A stretch of 64,000 nucleotides of DNA, taken from positions 1 to 64,000 of the forward strand of contig NZ_JACHFL010000012.1 of the NCBI RefSeq assembly GCF_014201875.1, written 5' to 3'. The position numbers and the translations under genes were made by a program. This DNA comes from Deinococcus humi (GTDB lineage: Bacteria; Deinococcota; Deinococci; Deinococcales; Deinococcaceae). Below the pieces are notes generated by a model. The model was given only the letters and a program-made list of their open reading frames with translations. It was not told the origin of the DNA and made no database searches. Below, piece by piece: positions 30,481-43,328 of this stretch (its first letter is position 1; every line of letters starts with the position of its first letter).

Positions 30481-31221
30481 TCAGCTGGGCAAGAGGGGGG
30501 TGACAATTTTTGTGACAGTGGCCATATCCAGCGGCGTCCAGAAATCCGTCGGCGTGGGCGAGTAGTCGAGGTTGAACTGGCCGGTGCTGGTCACGGTGTC
30601 GCCACCCTTGGGTTGCGGCGCAATCGACGTCTGCTGGTCAGCTTTGGTGTAACCCAGCTCACGGCGCAGTTCCTGAATGCCGCTGGCATGGTTGGCTTCT
30701 ACGGCCAGAATGCTGGCGGCGGCGGTCAGAAGGCCAGCTGCCTGGATCTTGTCAGCCTGCCCCAGGTAGGCCCGGACGCCAATCGGCTCGAAGGTGGCGG
30801 CCAGCGCCAGGAAAAGCTCATCGTTGACGGTTTTAGCGCTTCCGTCTGGATTCTTCAGCAACGGACCAAAGTCGATCTTGGGCTTCTGAATTGGAGTGCC
30901 CTTCAGATCTGTAATGGTTTTCTGAAGCACCGTGACGTGGGCGTTTTCGTGGGCCGCTATCTGGTCAGCGTAGGTCTTGACGCGGGCGTTGGTCAGTTTG
31001 CTCCGCAGGGCGCCGGTTGCGGAAAAGGTGTTGTAGAACTCGGCTTCCAGATACTCCAGTAGAAGAGCGTAATTCAGGATCTCAATGTCTTGCTGCGGGC
31101 TCTTGGTGGCCACGCTAGTTGCAGCCAGGGCGGTCATGTTCAGGCCGCCGAGCATTACTGCGCCCGCGCCAGCTCCGGCGAATTTCAGGAACGAACGGCG
31201 GTTGGGGGTAGGGGTGGTCAT
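30481..31221 (-). CDS. Tat-exported ferritin-like (desiccation-related) protein
   Basis: 246 residues; GGAGA lies nine bases before the ATG. A twin-arginine signal (NRRSFLKFAGAGAGAVMLGG) starts the protein. The mature part is a ferritin_2-type four-helix bundle with paired Glu/His motifs DIEILNYALLLEYLEAEFY, AAHENAHVTVL and VEANHASGIQELRRELG. The fold is shared with plant and bacterial desiccation-related proteins; whether it binds iron or acts structurally is not known. It is a close paralogue of the next upstream gene and lies just ahead of tatA. Confidence 0.9.
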   Translation of the reverse strand: MTTPTPNRRSFLKFAGAGAGAVMLGGLNMTALAATSVATKSPQQDIEILNYALLLEYLEAEFYNTFSATGALRSKLTNARVKTYADQIAAHENAHVTVLQKTITDLKGTPIQKPKIDFGPLLKNPDGSAKTVNDELFLALAATFEPIGVRAYLGQADKIQAAGLLTAAASILAVEANHASGIQELRRELGYTKADQQTSIAPQPKGGDTVTSTGQFNLDYSPTPTDFWTPLDMATVTKIVTPLLPS

Positions 31222-31280
31222 GTGGGCATCTCCTCTGGGATCACGGGAACGAGTTTCGGGCAGCCTGTGGAAGCGCCGAT

Positions 31281-32069
31281 CTACGACGCAGGCGTGACGA
31301 TGACCGGCTTGACGATCTCCAGAACTTGATCCATCGTCAACTCTTTCCAGAGCGCCGTCGGCGTCGGGGAATAGTCCGCATTGAACTTGGAGGCGTCGGT
31401 GATCTTGGCATTGTTCTCGTCAGTGTCCAGGCCGGGCTGTGGGGCAATGCTGGTCTGGCGCTCCGGGTCCTTGTTGTAACCAAGCGACACACGCAGTTCC
31501 TGTACGGCGGACACATGGTTGGCTTCAACAGCGTGGATCGCTCCAGCGGTGGCCACCAGTTTGGGGTTGGTCAGGCGGGCCACCTGGCCCAGGTAGGCGC
31601 GGACGCCGATCGGCTCGAAGGTGGCGGCCAGCGCCAGGAACATCTCGTCGTTGACGGTTTTGCCACCAATCAGCGGCTTAAAATCGAAAGTGGGCTTGGC
31701 CACAGGCGTACCACCCAGCTCAGTAATAGTTGCCTTCAGCGCCGCGACGTGGGAGTTCTCATGCGCCGCAATCTCCTTGGCGTACTCCCTGACCTGCGGG
31801 TTGCTCAACTTGGAGGCATTAACGCCGTTGCCCGTGAACTGATTGTAGAAGTCGGCTTCCAGGTATTCCAGCGTCAGGGCGTAGTTCAGGATCCCGATAT
31901 CCCGCTTCTCAGCATCCGTCATCTGACCGGGTTGAGGCGTGGGGGTGGGGTTACAGGCCACCAGCGCTGCGCCTGCACCAGCCAGACCCAGGTAGCCCAT
32001 GAACTGGCGGCGAGAAGTCCCCTGGCCCTGCGTGATCTCTGCGCTCGTCATTTCTACGTTCTCCGGCAT
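31281..32069 (-). CDS. Tat-exported ferritin-like lipoprotein (desiccation-related)
   Basis: 262 residues from ATG 32069, which has GGAGG seven bases upstream. An upstream in-frame ATG at 32186 would add 39 residues (…QIAKVWRDEKATNAAQGRIF) and cannot be fully excluded. The signal has twin arginine (SRRQFMGYLGLAGAGAALVA) and ends in a lipobox-like LVAC, so the protein is probably exported folded and lipidated. The ferritin_2 bundle shows DIGILNYALTLEYLEADFY, AAHENSHVAAL and VEANHVSAVQELRVSLG. Architecture and sequence match the gene downstream, a tandem duplication. Confidence 0.88.
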   Translation of the reverse strand: MPENVEMTSAEITQGQGTSRRQFMGYLGLAGAGAALVACNPTPTPQPGQMTDAEKRDIGILNYALTLEYLEADFYNQFTGNGVNASKLSNPQVREYAKEIAAHENSHVAALKATITELGGTPVAKPTFDFKPLIGGKTVNDEMFLALAATFEPIGVRAYLGQVARLTNPKLVATAGAIHAVEANHVSAVQELRVSLGYNKDPERQTSIAPQPGLDTDENNAKITDASKFNADYSPTPTALWKELTMDQVLEIVKPVIVTPAS

Positions 32070-32277
32070 GAAAATCCTCCCTTGAGCGGCGTTGGTCGCC
32101 TTTTCATCCCGCCAGACCTTGGCAATCTGGGCGGGGTCCTGCTTGCGCAGGTGGCCGCTGGGGCCGCCCGCAGAAACATCGCTCAATCGGGTATATGCAC
32201 GCGGCGCAGGATCGGATCAGACAGCAGGAAAGCCTAAAGGCCGGGTGAAGGTTGGACCGTTGGTGGCGGTCAACGCC

Positions 32278-32283
32278 TAAACT
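32278..32283 (+). promoter_or_regulatory. -10 box of a leaderless promoter
   Basis: TAAACT ends seven bases before GTG 32291, supporting that GTG as start of the pseudouridine synthase rather than the open frame from 32252. Confidence 0.55.
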
Positions 32284-32290
32284 GTCCGGC

Positions 32291-33262
32291 GTGAGCACCG
32301 AGTCGCCGCCCTCCCTGCTGACCGTCGAGGCCACACCGGGCCGTCTGGACGCCGTGCTGGCCACCCTGACTGGCCACAGTCGTTCGCAAGTGGCGGGCTG
32401 GATTGCGGGCGGTCTGGTCCAAGTGGACGGCGAAGCGCATGCCAGAGTCAGCTTTAAACTGCGTGGAGGTGAGGTCCTGACAGTGCAGGTGCCGCCTCTG
32501 CCCGAAGCGTCCGTGGAGGCCGAGCAGGTCCCGCTGGACGTGCTGTTTGAGGACGAATCCCTGATTGCCGTGAACAAGCCAGCCGGGATGATCACCCATC
32601 CCGCGCCGGGTGTTCGCAGCGGCACGTTGGTCAATGCCCTGCTGGGGCGTATGGACCTGCCCCAGCAGACGGATTTCGACAGCGAGGGTGGTTACCGTCC
32701 CGGCATCGTTCACCGACTGGACAAGGACACCAGCGGTGTGATCGTGGTCGCCAAGACGGTGGAGGCCCACGCCCGGCTGGCCGCCGCCTTCAAGGACAGA
32801 GAGACCCGCAAGAGCTACCTGGCGATTGCCGCCGGCGGTTGGAAGGCTGCCCAGCCGGTTCGGGTCGACGCGCCGGTGGGCCGTCATCCGGTGCAGCGTC
32901 AACGCATGACCGTGGGCGGTGCGAACGCGCGGGAAGCGCAGACCCTGTTCACGCCGTTGGCCGCCCATCCGGATGGATATGGGCGCACGCTGACGCTGGT
33001 TCGGGCCCAGCCGCGTACAGGCCGGACCCACCAGCTGCGCGTGCATCTGTCGCACCTGGGCAGCCCGATTCTGGGCGACACGGTGTATGGCCGCGCCAGC
33101 GACGTGATGCCCCGACAGGCCCTGCACGCCCAGTTTCTGGAATTGCCCCATCCCCTGACTGGCGACACCCTGCACCTGCACGCCCCCGCGCCGGATGACC
33201 TGCTGAGCGCATGGGTGGCGCTGGGCGGAGCGTTACCAGGCAATCTGGAGAGGCTGGATTGA
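32291..33262 (+). CDS. RluA-family (RluD-like) ribosomal RNA pseudouridine synthase
   Basis: 323 residues from GTG 32291. An S4 RNA-binding domain (about 10–75: GRLDAVLATLTGHSRSQVAG) precedes the catalytic domain, which has the HRLDKDTSGVIVVAKT motif with the nucleophilic Asp, plus PRTGRTHQLRVHL and LHAQFLELPHP. This two-domain form is typical of RluC/RluD, which modify 23S rRNA; which positions are modified cannot be read from the sequence. The gene ends one base before the convergent DUF305 gene. Confidence 0.92.
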   Translation: MSTESPPSLLTVEATPGRLDAVLATLTGHSRSQVAGWIAGGLVQVDGEAHARVSFKLRGGEVLTVQVPPLPEASVEAEQVPLDVLFEDESLIAVNKPAGMITHPAPGVRSGTLVNALLGRMDLPQQTDFDSEGGYRPGIVHRLDKDTSGVIVVAKTVEAHARLAAAFKDRETRKSYLAIAAGGWKAAQPVRVDAPVGRHPVQRQRMTVGGANAREAQTLFTPLAAHPDGYGRTLTLVRAQPRTGRTHQLRVHLSHLGSPILGDTVYGRASDVMPRQALHAQFLELPHPLTGDTLHLHAPAPDDLLSAWVALGGALPGNLERLD

Positions 33263-33263
33263 G

Positions 33264-33773
33264 TCAGCGGCTCTCCAGATCCGCAATCAGCGCCTTCATC
33301 TCGGCGATCTCGCGGCGCTGGGTCTCAATAATGCCGTCGGCCAGTTCGCGCACGCGGGGATCACTGATCTGGGCGCGCGAACTGGTCAGGATGGCGATCG
33401 AGTGGTGCGGAATCATGGCTTTCATGTACGCCACGTCGCTCACGGTGGCCTGCGAGCGCAGCAGCCACAGCGCTCCGGCGAACACGGCGACGCTGCCCAG
33501 AAAGATTCCCAGATTGACCCGCCGGTTCTTGTACATGTTCAGCATGTAACCCAGCATGATCACGGCCATCGTCGCGCCCATGTACAGCGCCATCCACAGG
33601 CGCGTCTGGCTGAAGTACACGTGGTCCAGCTGATAGGTGTTCAGGTACATCAGCCCGTACATGATGACTGTGGATGTGGCGATCATGGCCGCGAAACGAC
33701 CGTAGCTGCCGCCCATCTTGCCCATCGGTTTGTCGCTGCTGGTCTGGGACGGCCGGGGGGTAGGTTGGTTCAT
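33264..33773 (-). CDS. DUF305-domain membrane protein
   Basis: 169 residues from ATG 33773 with AGGAGG six bases upstream. Three membrane segments occupy residues about 30–120 (FAAMIATSTVIMYGLMYL, LWMALYMGATMAVIMLGYML, LGIFLGSVAVFAGALWLL). The C-terminal DUF305 part has AYMKAMIPHHSIAILTS, whose His pair and Met residues suggest metal binding, and IIETQRREIAEMKALI. DUF305 proteins are often found with copper-handling genes; here a Cys-rich copper-storage protein lies directly upstream on the same strand. Confidence 0.88.
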   Translation of the reverse strand: MNQPTPRPSQTSSDKPMGKMGGSYGRFAAMIATSTVIMYGLMYLNTYQLDHVYFSQTRLWMALYMGATMAVIMLGYMLNMYKNRRVNLGIFLGSVAVFAGALWLLRSQATVSDVAYMKAMIPHHSIAILTSSRAQISDPRVRELADGIIETQRREIAEMKALIADLESR

Positions 33774-33792
33774 GCGATCCTCCTGCGCCCGC

Positions 33793-33830
33793 AAAAGCCG
33801 TCTGCCAGCATGGTGGCTGGGGCAGACGGC
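33793..33830 (-). terminator. Rho-independent terminator (minus strand)
   Basis: GCCGTCTGCC and GGCAGACGGC form a perfect ten-base-pair stem; on the minus strand TTTTGC follows. It lies between the Csp gene and the DUF305 gene, so DUF305 receives only read-through or has its own start. Confidence 0.8.
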
Positions 33831-33856
33831 GCGGGCGGGAAGTGACGGTGGAAAGG

Positions 33857-34294
33857 TCAGGCGCTTAGGCCGCCGAGCATCTGCTGACAGGCTTGTTCGC
33901 AGCGGCGGCAGGCTTCAGCACAGACCGCGCAGTGCTTCATGTCCATCTTCTCAGCATGCTGCTGGCATTCGTCGCCACAGGCTTTGCAAGCTGTCAGGCA
34001 GGCCTGGAGCTGAGCCCGGATCACGTTCATCTCAGGCTGGGTCTGGCGGATCAGCGCGCGCCCGGTGGTGGTGCAGATGTCGGCGCAGTCCAGGTTGATC
34101 CGGATGCAGTGGGTCAGGTGTCCGGCGTGTTCAGTCTCGCCCAGACAGGCGTCGGCGCACGAAGTGCAGACCTGCGCGCACTCGAAACAGGCGTCAATGC
34201 ATTCGGTCAGGGCGTTCAGATCGAATGGGGACTGGCCGATCTGCGGATGGGTCTGCAACATACGCGAAAGGGTGGAGCTGGCGTGCTGGGTCAT
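33857..34294 (-). CDS. Four-helix-bundle copper-storage protein (Csp-like)
   Basis: 145 residues from ATG 34294, with GGAGG seven bases upstream. It contains 18 cysteines in CxxxC and CxxC spacing ([46 protein letters not shown]) on four predicted helices, the pattern of Csp proteins that store many Cu(I) ions inside a bundle. There is no signal peptide, so it resembles the cytosolic Csp3 type. Storage or buffering of copper is inferred from family and from the DUF305 neighbour. Confidence 0.9.
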   Translation of the reverse strand: MTQHASSTLSRMLQTHPQIGQSPFDLNALTECIDACFECAQVCTSCADACLGETEHAGHLTHCIRINLDCADICTTTGRALIRQTQPEMNVIRAQLQACLTACKACGDECQQHAEKMDMKHCAVCAEACRRCEQACQQMLGGLSA

Positions 34295-34482
34295 GCGGGA
34301 ACCTCCAGAAGAGAGGGGCGAATGTCTTTCCCGCATCCTATGGACTGTGCGCCGGGGGTGGGTGAATCGGCCCTTTCTCTGAAGACTGCCTCAAGCGCGG
34401 GTCAAGTTGCGGCCAAGAAGTCCCAAGAACGGCTCAAGCCCCCAGCGTTTGGCCCACCACGGTTACGGGCGGTCCGCGCTCC

Positions 34483-34488
34483 TACACT
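34483..34488 (+). promoter_or_regulatory. -10 box of the leaderless msrB promoter
   Basis: TACACT ends seven bases before ATG 34496 and therefore marks this ATG as the start within an open frame that begins much earlier. Confidence 0.65.
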
Positions 34489-34495
34489 TCTGAGC

Positions 34496-34960
34496 ATGAC
34501 CGAGACGACCAAGGCTCCCCAGTACAGCAAGCCCAGCGACGCCGAATTGCGCGAGCGCCTGACGCCCGAGCAGTACCGCGTGACCCAGCATGAGGGCACC
34601 GAGCGGGCCTTCACGGGCGAATACTGGGATACTGATGGTGACGGTATCTACGTGGATGTGGTTTCCGGTGAGCCGCTGTTCTCCAGCGCCGACAAGTACG
34701 ATGCGGGCTGCGGCTGGCCCAGTTTCACCCGCCCCCTCCAGAACACCCGGTTGACCGAGAACACCGATTATAAGATCGGCTACGCCCGGACCGAGGTCCG
34801 TTCCGGCGGTGCAGATTCGCACCTGGGCCACGTCTTCCCCGACGGGCCGCAGGATCAGGGGGGGCTGCGCTACTGCATCAACTCCGCGTCCTTGCGCTTT
34901 ATTCCAGCCGACAGGCTGGAGACCGAGGGTTACGGCGAGTTCCGTCAGCTGTTCAGCTGA
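34496..34960 (+). CDS. msrB: Peptide-methionine (R)-S-oxide reductase
   Basis: 154 residues. MsrB repairs methionine-R-sulfoxide in proteins. Motifs: [10 protein letters not shown] (Cys72), [11 protein letters not shown] and the catalytic Cys127 in [12 protein letters not shown]. The zinc-binding CxxC pairs of some MsrB proteins are absent, as in the non-zinc branch. It is transcribed alone from a leaderless promoter and ended by a strong terminator. The long open frame from 33893 into this gene is a GC artefact. Confidence 0.95.
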   Translation: MTETTKAPQYSKPSDAELRERLTPEQYRVTQHEGTERAFTGEYWDTDGDGIYVDVVSGEPLFSSADKYDAGCGWPSFTRPLQNTRLTENTDYKIGYARTEVRSGGADSHLGHVFPDGPQDQGGLRYCINSASLRFIPADRLETEGYGEFRQLFS

Positions 34961-34974
34961 GGCTGGAAGACCCG

Positions 34975-35010
34975 GAAGGGGCGAGCCGCACTGGACTCGC
35001 CCCTTCTGAT
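34975..35010. terminator. Terminator between convergent msrB and CAP-protein genes
   Basis: GAAGGGGCGAG pairs perfectly with CTCGCCCCTTC (11 base pairs, ten-base loop). The T-tract is weak (TGAT), but its position between convergent stops supports the role. Confidence 0.75.
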
Positions 35011-35027
35011 ACCTGCCCTCAACCCAC

Positions 35028-35810
35028 TCAGCGCGTTCCGAAATCCTGCACCCAGTACCGTTTGCCGCCCGCGTTCTGGGCCAGGCCGAGGCCGAGCTCG
35101 GTGTAGGCAGCGTTCATCAGGTTGCGGCAGTGGCCCTCACTGTTCAGCCAGCCAGTCACGACCTCCTGCGCGTCCGTCTGCCCGGCGGCGATGTTCTCGG
35201 CAATCAGACGCCAGCTGTAGCCGGTGGCGTCGATCCGGTCCTTCAGCGCCCGTCCGTCCTGGCTGACGTGGCTGAAGTAGTTGCGGGCGGCCATGTCGGC
35301 GGCGTGGCCCTGGGCCGCGGCTCCCAGCCGGGCCTCGGGTTGCAGCGGCGGCGCTGGCGGATAGGTGGCGCGGCCGCAGGTCTGGCCCCTGGCCCGCGCG
35401 GCGTTGGTCAGTTCCAGCACCTGCCGGGTCAGTGAGTCCAGGCGCTGCGGGGTGGCGGGCGGCGGGGCCGTGACCTGCATGCGGAACTCGGCCAGGGTGC
35501 GGCCCGGCCCCGTCTGGGTTGCCCGCACCAACGCCTGGCCTGCCCCGGCGGCCTGCACCAGCCCACCCGCCGATACCGACACGATGCGCGGGTCGCTGCT
35601 GGTCCAGTTCAGCTCGTCTGGCGGCACCCTGCGCCCGTTCAGTGTGACCTCCAGCTGCATGCTCTGGCCCACCGTCAGTTTTTGTTGACTGGCCGCGGGA
35701 AGCACCTGTGGGCTGCTCAGCTCCAGCTGGGCCGCACGGCGCGACACGGTACAGGCACCCAGCGCGGGGACCAGGCAGACGAGCAGCAGCAGGAATGGAC
35801 GACGGCGCAC
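35028..35810 (-). CDS. CAP-domain (SCP/PR-1-like) lipoprotein
   Basis: 260 residues from GTG 35810, which a TCTAAT box precedes by six bases and which starts a classic lipoprotein signal (RRRPFLLLLVCLVPALGAC, Cys20). Residues about 30–110 form a Big_2-like Ig domain (LTVGQSMQLEVTLNG, LNWTSSDPRIVSVSAGG). The C-terminal CAP domain has LTNAARARGQTCG, HAADMAARNYFSHVS, AENIAAGQTDAQEVVTGWLN and SEGHCRNLMNAAYTELGLG. CAP proteins of bacteria are extracellular and of unclear activity. It is a paralogue of the neighbouring gene 200 bases away. Confidence 0.85.
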   Translation of the reverse strand: MRRRPFLLLLVCLVPALGACTVSRRAAQLELSSPQVLPAASQQKLTVGQSMQLEVTLNGRRVPPDELNWTSSDPRIVSVSAGGLVQAAGAGQALVRATQTGPGRTLAEFRMQVTAPPPATPQRLDSLTRQVLELTNAARARGQTCGRATYPPAPPLQPEARLGAAAQGHAADMAARNYFSHVSQDGRALKDRIDATGYSWRLIAENIAAGQTDAQEVVTGWLNSEGHCRNLMNAAYTELGLGLAQNAGGKRYWVQDFGTR

Positions 35811-35947
35811 CGGCCCATTAGAGCATCCACCGAATGGAACAGCGTAAGCAGATTCACCCTGAAACACCGCGAACGATGGGGCAGGGAGACCGGACAAGCC
35901 CCTCGAATCCAGAGCACTGGTCCGGCCATTGATCTCCGGAGGTGCAA

Positions 35948-35985
35948 AAGAAAACGGTGCCCGGGAAGCTCCCGGCACCGCTTTT
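35948..35985 (-). terminator. Rho-independent terminator (minus strand)
   Basis: Minus strand: CGGTGCCGGGAGC-type stem closing with CGGGCACCG, followed by TTTTCTTTT. It ends the CAP-domain gene at 36010–36843. Confidence 0.85.
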
Positions 35986-36009
35986 CATGCTGTGATGGAG
36001 ACCGCGTGG

Positions 36010-36843
36010 TCAGCGCGCGCCGAAGTCCTGGACCCAGTAGTGGCCGTAGCTGCCGCCCTTGGCGTAACCCACGCCCAGTTCACGGAAGCTGGGGTTCATG
36101 ATGTTGCGGCAGTGGCCCTCGCTCTGGAGCCAGCCCGCGACGACCTGCTGCGGGGTGGACTGCCCAGCGGCGATGTTCTCGCCGATGGTGCGGAAGGCGT
36201 AGCCCGTCGCGGTGATGCGCTGCACAAAGGTCCGGCCATCCTTGCTGGTGTGGCTGAAGTAGTTCTGCGCGGCCATGTCGCTGGCGTGGCCCTGTGCTGC
36301 CTGTCCCAGCTGTGTGTTCAGGGTCAGTGCCGGGGCCGCCGCGAAGCTGGTGCTGCCGCAACTGCGGGCCTGCGCGCGGGCCGCATTCACCAATTGCAGC
36401 ACCTGCTGTCCCACTGTGGTGTCGGGGGTGGGCGCTGGTGTCGGCGCTGGGGCGGGCGTGCCGGCGGTCACGGTCACGCTGAAGTCTAGATAGGCGCCCG
36501 GGTTGCTGACCAGTGCAGTTCGGACTACAGCATTCCCGGCAGCGACGGCGGTGACCAGTCCGTTTTGCGACACCGTGGCGACGGCTGCGTTGCTGGTAGT
36601 CCACCGGAGCTGTCCAGGCTGGGCCGGCTGCCCGCCGACAGAGATGTTGATCTGCTGGGTCTGGCCCACATTGAGCTGTAGGGAAGCGGCGGCCTGCGCA
36701 CTCAGGGTGGTGCCAGCACCAGCGGCGAGATCACCCGGCACGGTGGCCGTCGGCGGTGTGGTTCCACAGGCACTCAGGATCACGGTCAGGGTCACGGCAG
36801 CGAGGCCAGCGGATCGTCTCAGGGAAAAAGGCACGTCCGGCAT
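36010..36843 (-). CDS. CAP-domain (SCP/PR-1-like) lipoprotein, paralogue of the adjacent gene
   Basis: 277 residues from ATG 36843, which has GAGG eight bases upstream and opens a lipoprotein signal (AAVTLTVILSAC, Cys26); the frame is open for 29 further codons. A Big_2-like Ig domain (about 55–125: LQLNVGQTQQINISVGG, LRWTTSNAAVATVSQNG) is followed by a short TPAPAPTPAPTPD linker and a CAP domain (LVNAARAQARSCG, HASDMAAQNYFSHTS, GENIAAGQSTPQQVVAGWL, HCRNIMNPSFRELGVGYAKG). The order of domains is the same as in the downstream gene, pointing to tandem duplication. Confidence 0.87.
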   Translation of the reverse strand: MPDVPFSLRRSAGLAAVTLTVILSACGTTPPTATVPGDLAAGAGTTLSAQAAASLQLNVGQTQQINISVGGQPAQPGQLRWTTSNAAVATVSQNGLVTAVAAGNAVVRTALVSNPGAYLDFSVTVTAGTPAPAPTPAPTPDTTVGQQVLQLVNAARAQARSCGSTSFAAAPALTLNTQLGQAAQGHASDMAAQNYFSHTSKDGRTFVQRITATGYAFRTIGENIAAGQSTPQQVVAGWLQSEGHCRNIMNPSFRELGVGYAKGGSYGHYWVQDFGAR

Positions 36844-37019
36844 TAAACGCCTCTGAATCCTCTTTACCGTGAGGAAAGATTTCTCATCTCTCATTAAAGG
36901 CTGATCCGTTTCTGGGTGCATGGGAACCATTGTTTAATACCTTTCCTCACAATCGTCTTTTCTCACTCAGTCTAAATAGAAGAACCCTTGAGGTCCTCTT
37001 CGATGACGGAAAAGACACT

Positions 37020-37703
37020 TTACGGACGATTCATTAAGCTAAATTTCACAGTTTCCGAATAGACCAGTGCGCTGTTCGTCTTAAGCATTGGCGTTGTGGA
37101 TAGAGAAACACATAAATCCCGTCCCAGTGCAGCTGCAGTTGCGAGCAGCGCCTCGGCGGCGGGTTCGCTCAGTGCTCCCCAGAGATGCGCCGCACTCCTG
37201 CCATTGATGCCCTGCCACAGCAGAGCCCCCACGGCCTCGCCCGCGCCGCTGTAGGCCAGCAGCGGCAGGTAATCACGCTGCCTCTCCAGACGTGCAGCCA
37301 GATGCCGGGCCAGCGGCGTTGCCCACTCGGGCGTCCCGTGCGCGGCTGTCAGGACATCGGCCCACTTTTGCAGGTGTAGGCGGCTGACCTGCTCCACCAC
37401 AAGGTCTGTGGCTTGCGGTTCGATGGGCTTGAATGTCCCCACCTCCAGCGCGGCCACCTCACGCGCTCCCACAACAGTCTTCAGAGAGGCCAGCAGAGGC
37501 GGCACGCTCTGCGCCTCATGCCATGCCAGGGGAGAGCGCAGGTCCGGCACGTCTTCCGGCAGATACGTCGCGTTCAATCCCAGCACGTTCACGCCCGGCG
37601 TCAGCAACGTGACGGCGCCATTCTCCTCTCTTTGTAGGGTGGAGAGCGGCGCAAAATACTCGGTCAGTTCGGTCAGGATAGGGGGGAGCACCGTGCCGCC
37701 CAT
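37020..37703 (-). CDS. Hypothetical protein, possible divergent GNAT acetyltransferase
   Basis: 227 residues. The ATG directly abuts the stop of the upstream tautomerase gene, so the two are cotranslated. The C-terminal half (YLPLLAYSGAGEAVGALLWQ, AHLWGALSEPAAEALLATAAALG) has the strand–helix rhythm of GNAT enzymes, but the acetyl-CoA-binding R/QxxGxG/A motif is not recognisable. The N-terminal part (LNATYLPEDVPDLRSPLAWHE) shows no known motif. No signal peptide or membrane segment. Function unassigned. Confidence 0.7.
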   Translation of the reverse strand: MGGTVLPPILTELTEYFAPLSTLQREENGAVTLLTPGVNVLGLNATYLPEDVPDLRSPLAWHEAQSVPPLLASLKTVVGAREVAALEVGTFKPIEPQATDLVVEQVSRLHLQKWADVLTAAHGTPEWATPLARHLAARLERQRDYLPLLAYSGAGEAVGALLWQGINGRSAAHLWGALSEPAAEALLATAAALGRDLCVSLSTTPMLKTNSALVYSETVKFSLMNRP

Positions 37704-37907
37704 TTAAGGCTGGCGCTTGCGGTGCTCGGAGGTCAGCTCGCCTGCGTAGCCCCAGTTGTCCGGGTCGATCTCGTCAATCACGACATGCACACTCTCGGGC
37801 CGCTTACCCAACACGCTCTGCATGGTGGCGGTGATTTCCCGGACAATCCGAGCTTTTTGCTCTGTGGTGATGTCCTTGCGGGTCAGCCGGACGTTGATGT
37901 AGGGCAT
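37704..37907 (-). CDS. 4-oxalocrotonate tautomerase family protein
   Basis: 67 residues starting MPYINVRLTRKDITTEQKAR, with Pro1 (after Met removal) as the catalytic base typical of the superfamily, and ESVHVVIDEIDPDNWGYAGE at the C-terminal end. These small enzymes tautomerise dienols; the substrate here is unknown. TAGAAT (37915–37920, complement) ends seven bases before the ATG, which favours this start over the open frame to 37982. First gene of a two-gene operon. Confidence 0.9.
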   Translation of the reverse strand: MPYINVRLTRKDITTEQKARIVREITATMQSVLGKRPESVHVVIDEIDPDNWGYAGELTSEHRKRQP

Positions 37908-37914
37908 GGGGGCA

Positions 37915-37920
37915 ATTCTA
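37915..37920 (-). promoter_or_regulatory. -10 box of the leaderless tautomerase promoter
   Basis: On the minus strand TAGAAT is followed by TGCCCCC and then ATG, the leaderless spacing of seven bases. Confidence 0.65.
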
Positions 37921-37982
37921 AGCTCGCAAAGAAAATGGAGCCACCGGATTTTTCCAGTGACCCCATTGGCTGCTTGCGCCAA

Positions 37983-39443
<1,461 letters not shown>

Positions 39444-39534
39444 ATGCGAAAAAACGTAGCACGGGGCCTGAACGGCGAATGTGCGGGTTGCTGGAGAACG
39501 GGGGCAGCGAACAGCGGGGGCGGGGCTCAGGGGT

Positions 39535-40029
39535 TCACGATGAACTGGAACTGGCCGCCGCGTCGTTCTGCTCGTCTTCCAGCGCCTTGAAGGCGCACAC
39601 CGCCGCCAGTGCCGCCAGGGCCGGTGGAATCTGGCCGAAGTCCAGGTCCACGTCCTTGCCGTCTACTCGTCCGCCGATGCGTCCGCGCAGGCTGGGACCA
39701 TCCCGGCGCAGATTGACGTCCTTGCCATCAATGCGGCCCGAAAAACGGCCCGTGATGGTGTCGGCGCTGACCTGCAATTCCACGTTGTCGCCGTCGATGC
39801 GTCCGCCTAGGCGGACCTGGACCCGCTGACCGTCCATCTCGCCGTGGGCATCGAAGCCGCCGAACACGCCGCCGATGCGACCGTCTACCCTGCCACCCTT
39901 CAGGGTCAGGTCAATGTCCTTGCCCTGAAAGTGCCCGCCGACGCGCCCGCGCAGGCGTTCGCCGTCCCATTTGGCCTTGATGTCGTAGCCTGCCGTGAGG
40001 CCGCCCATGCGTCCGTCGAGATCGCTCAT
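39535..40029 (-). CDS. Protein built of GR(V/I)xGG repeats, unknown function
   Basis: 164 residues. Short repeats such as [62 protein letters not shown] and [18 protein letters not shown] recur every 18–22 residues and suggest a beta-solenoid or beta-roll of alternating charged strands and Gly turns. The end ([19 protein letters not shown], then ASSSSS) is a short hydrophobic helix and a serine tail. No signal peptide. It lies 90 bases upstream of the MoxR-like ATPase on the same strand, so cotranscription is likely. I do not recognise the family. Confidence 0.75.
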   Translation of the reverse strand: MSDLDGRMGGLTAGYDIKAKWDGERLRGRVGGHFQGKDIDLTLKGGRVDGRIGGVFGGFDAHGEMDGQRVQVRLGGRIDGDNVELQVSADTITGRFSGRIDGKDVNLRRDGPSLRGRIGGRVDGKDVDLDFGQIPPALAALAAVCAFKALEDEQNDAAASSSSS

Positions 40030-43293
<3,264 letters not shown>

Positions 43294-43328
43294 GGGGAGA
43301 CTCCTTAAAGAGAAGGGGAGAGTACGGT

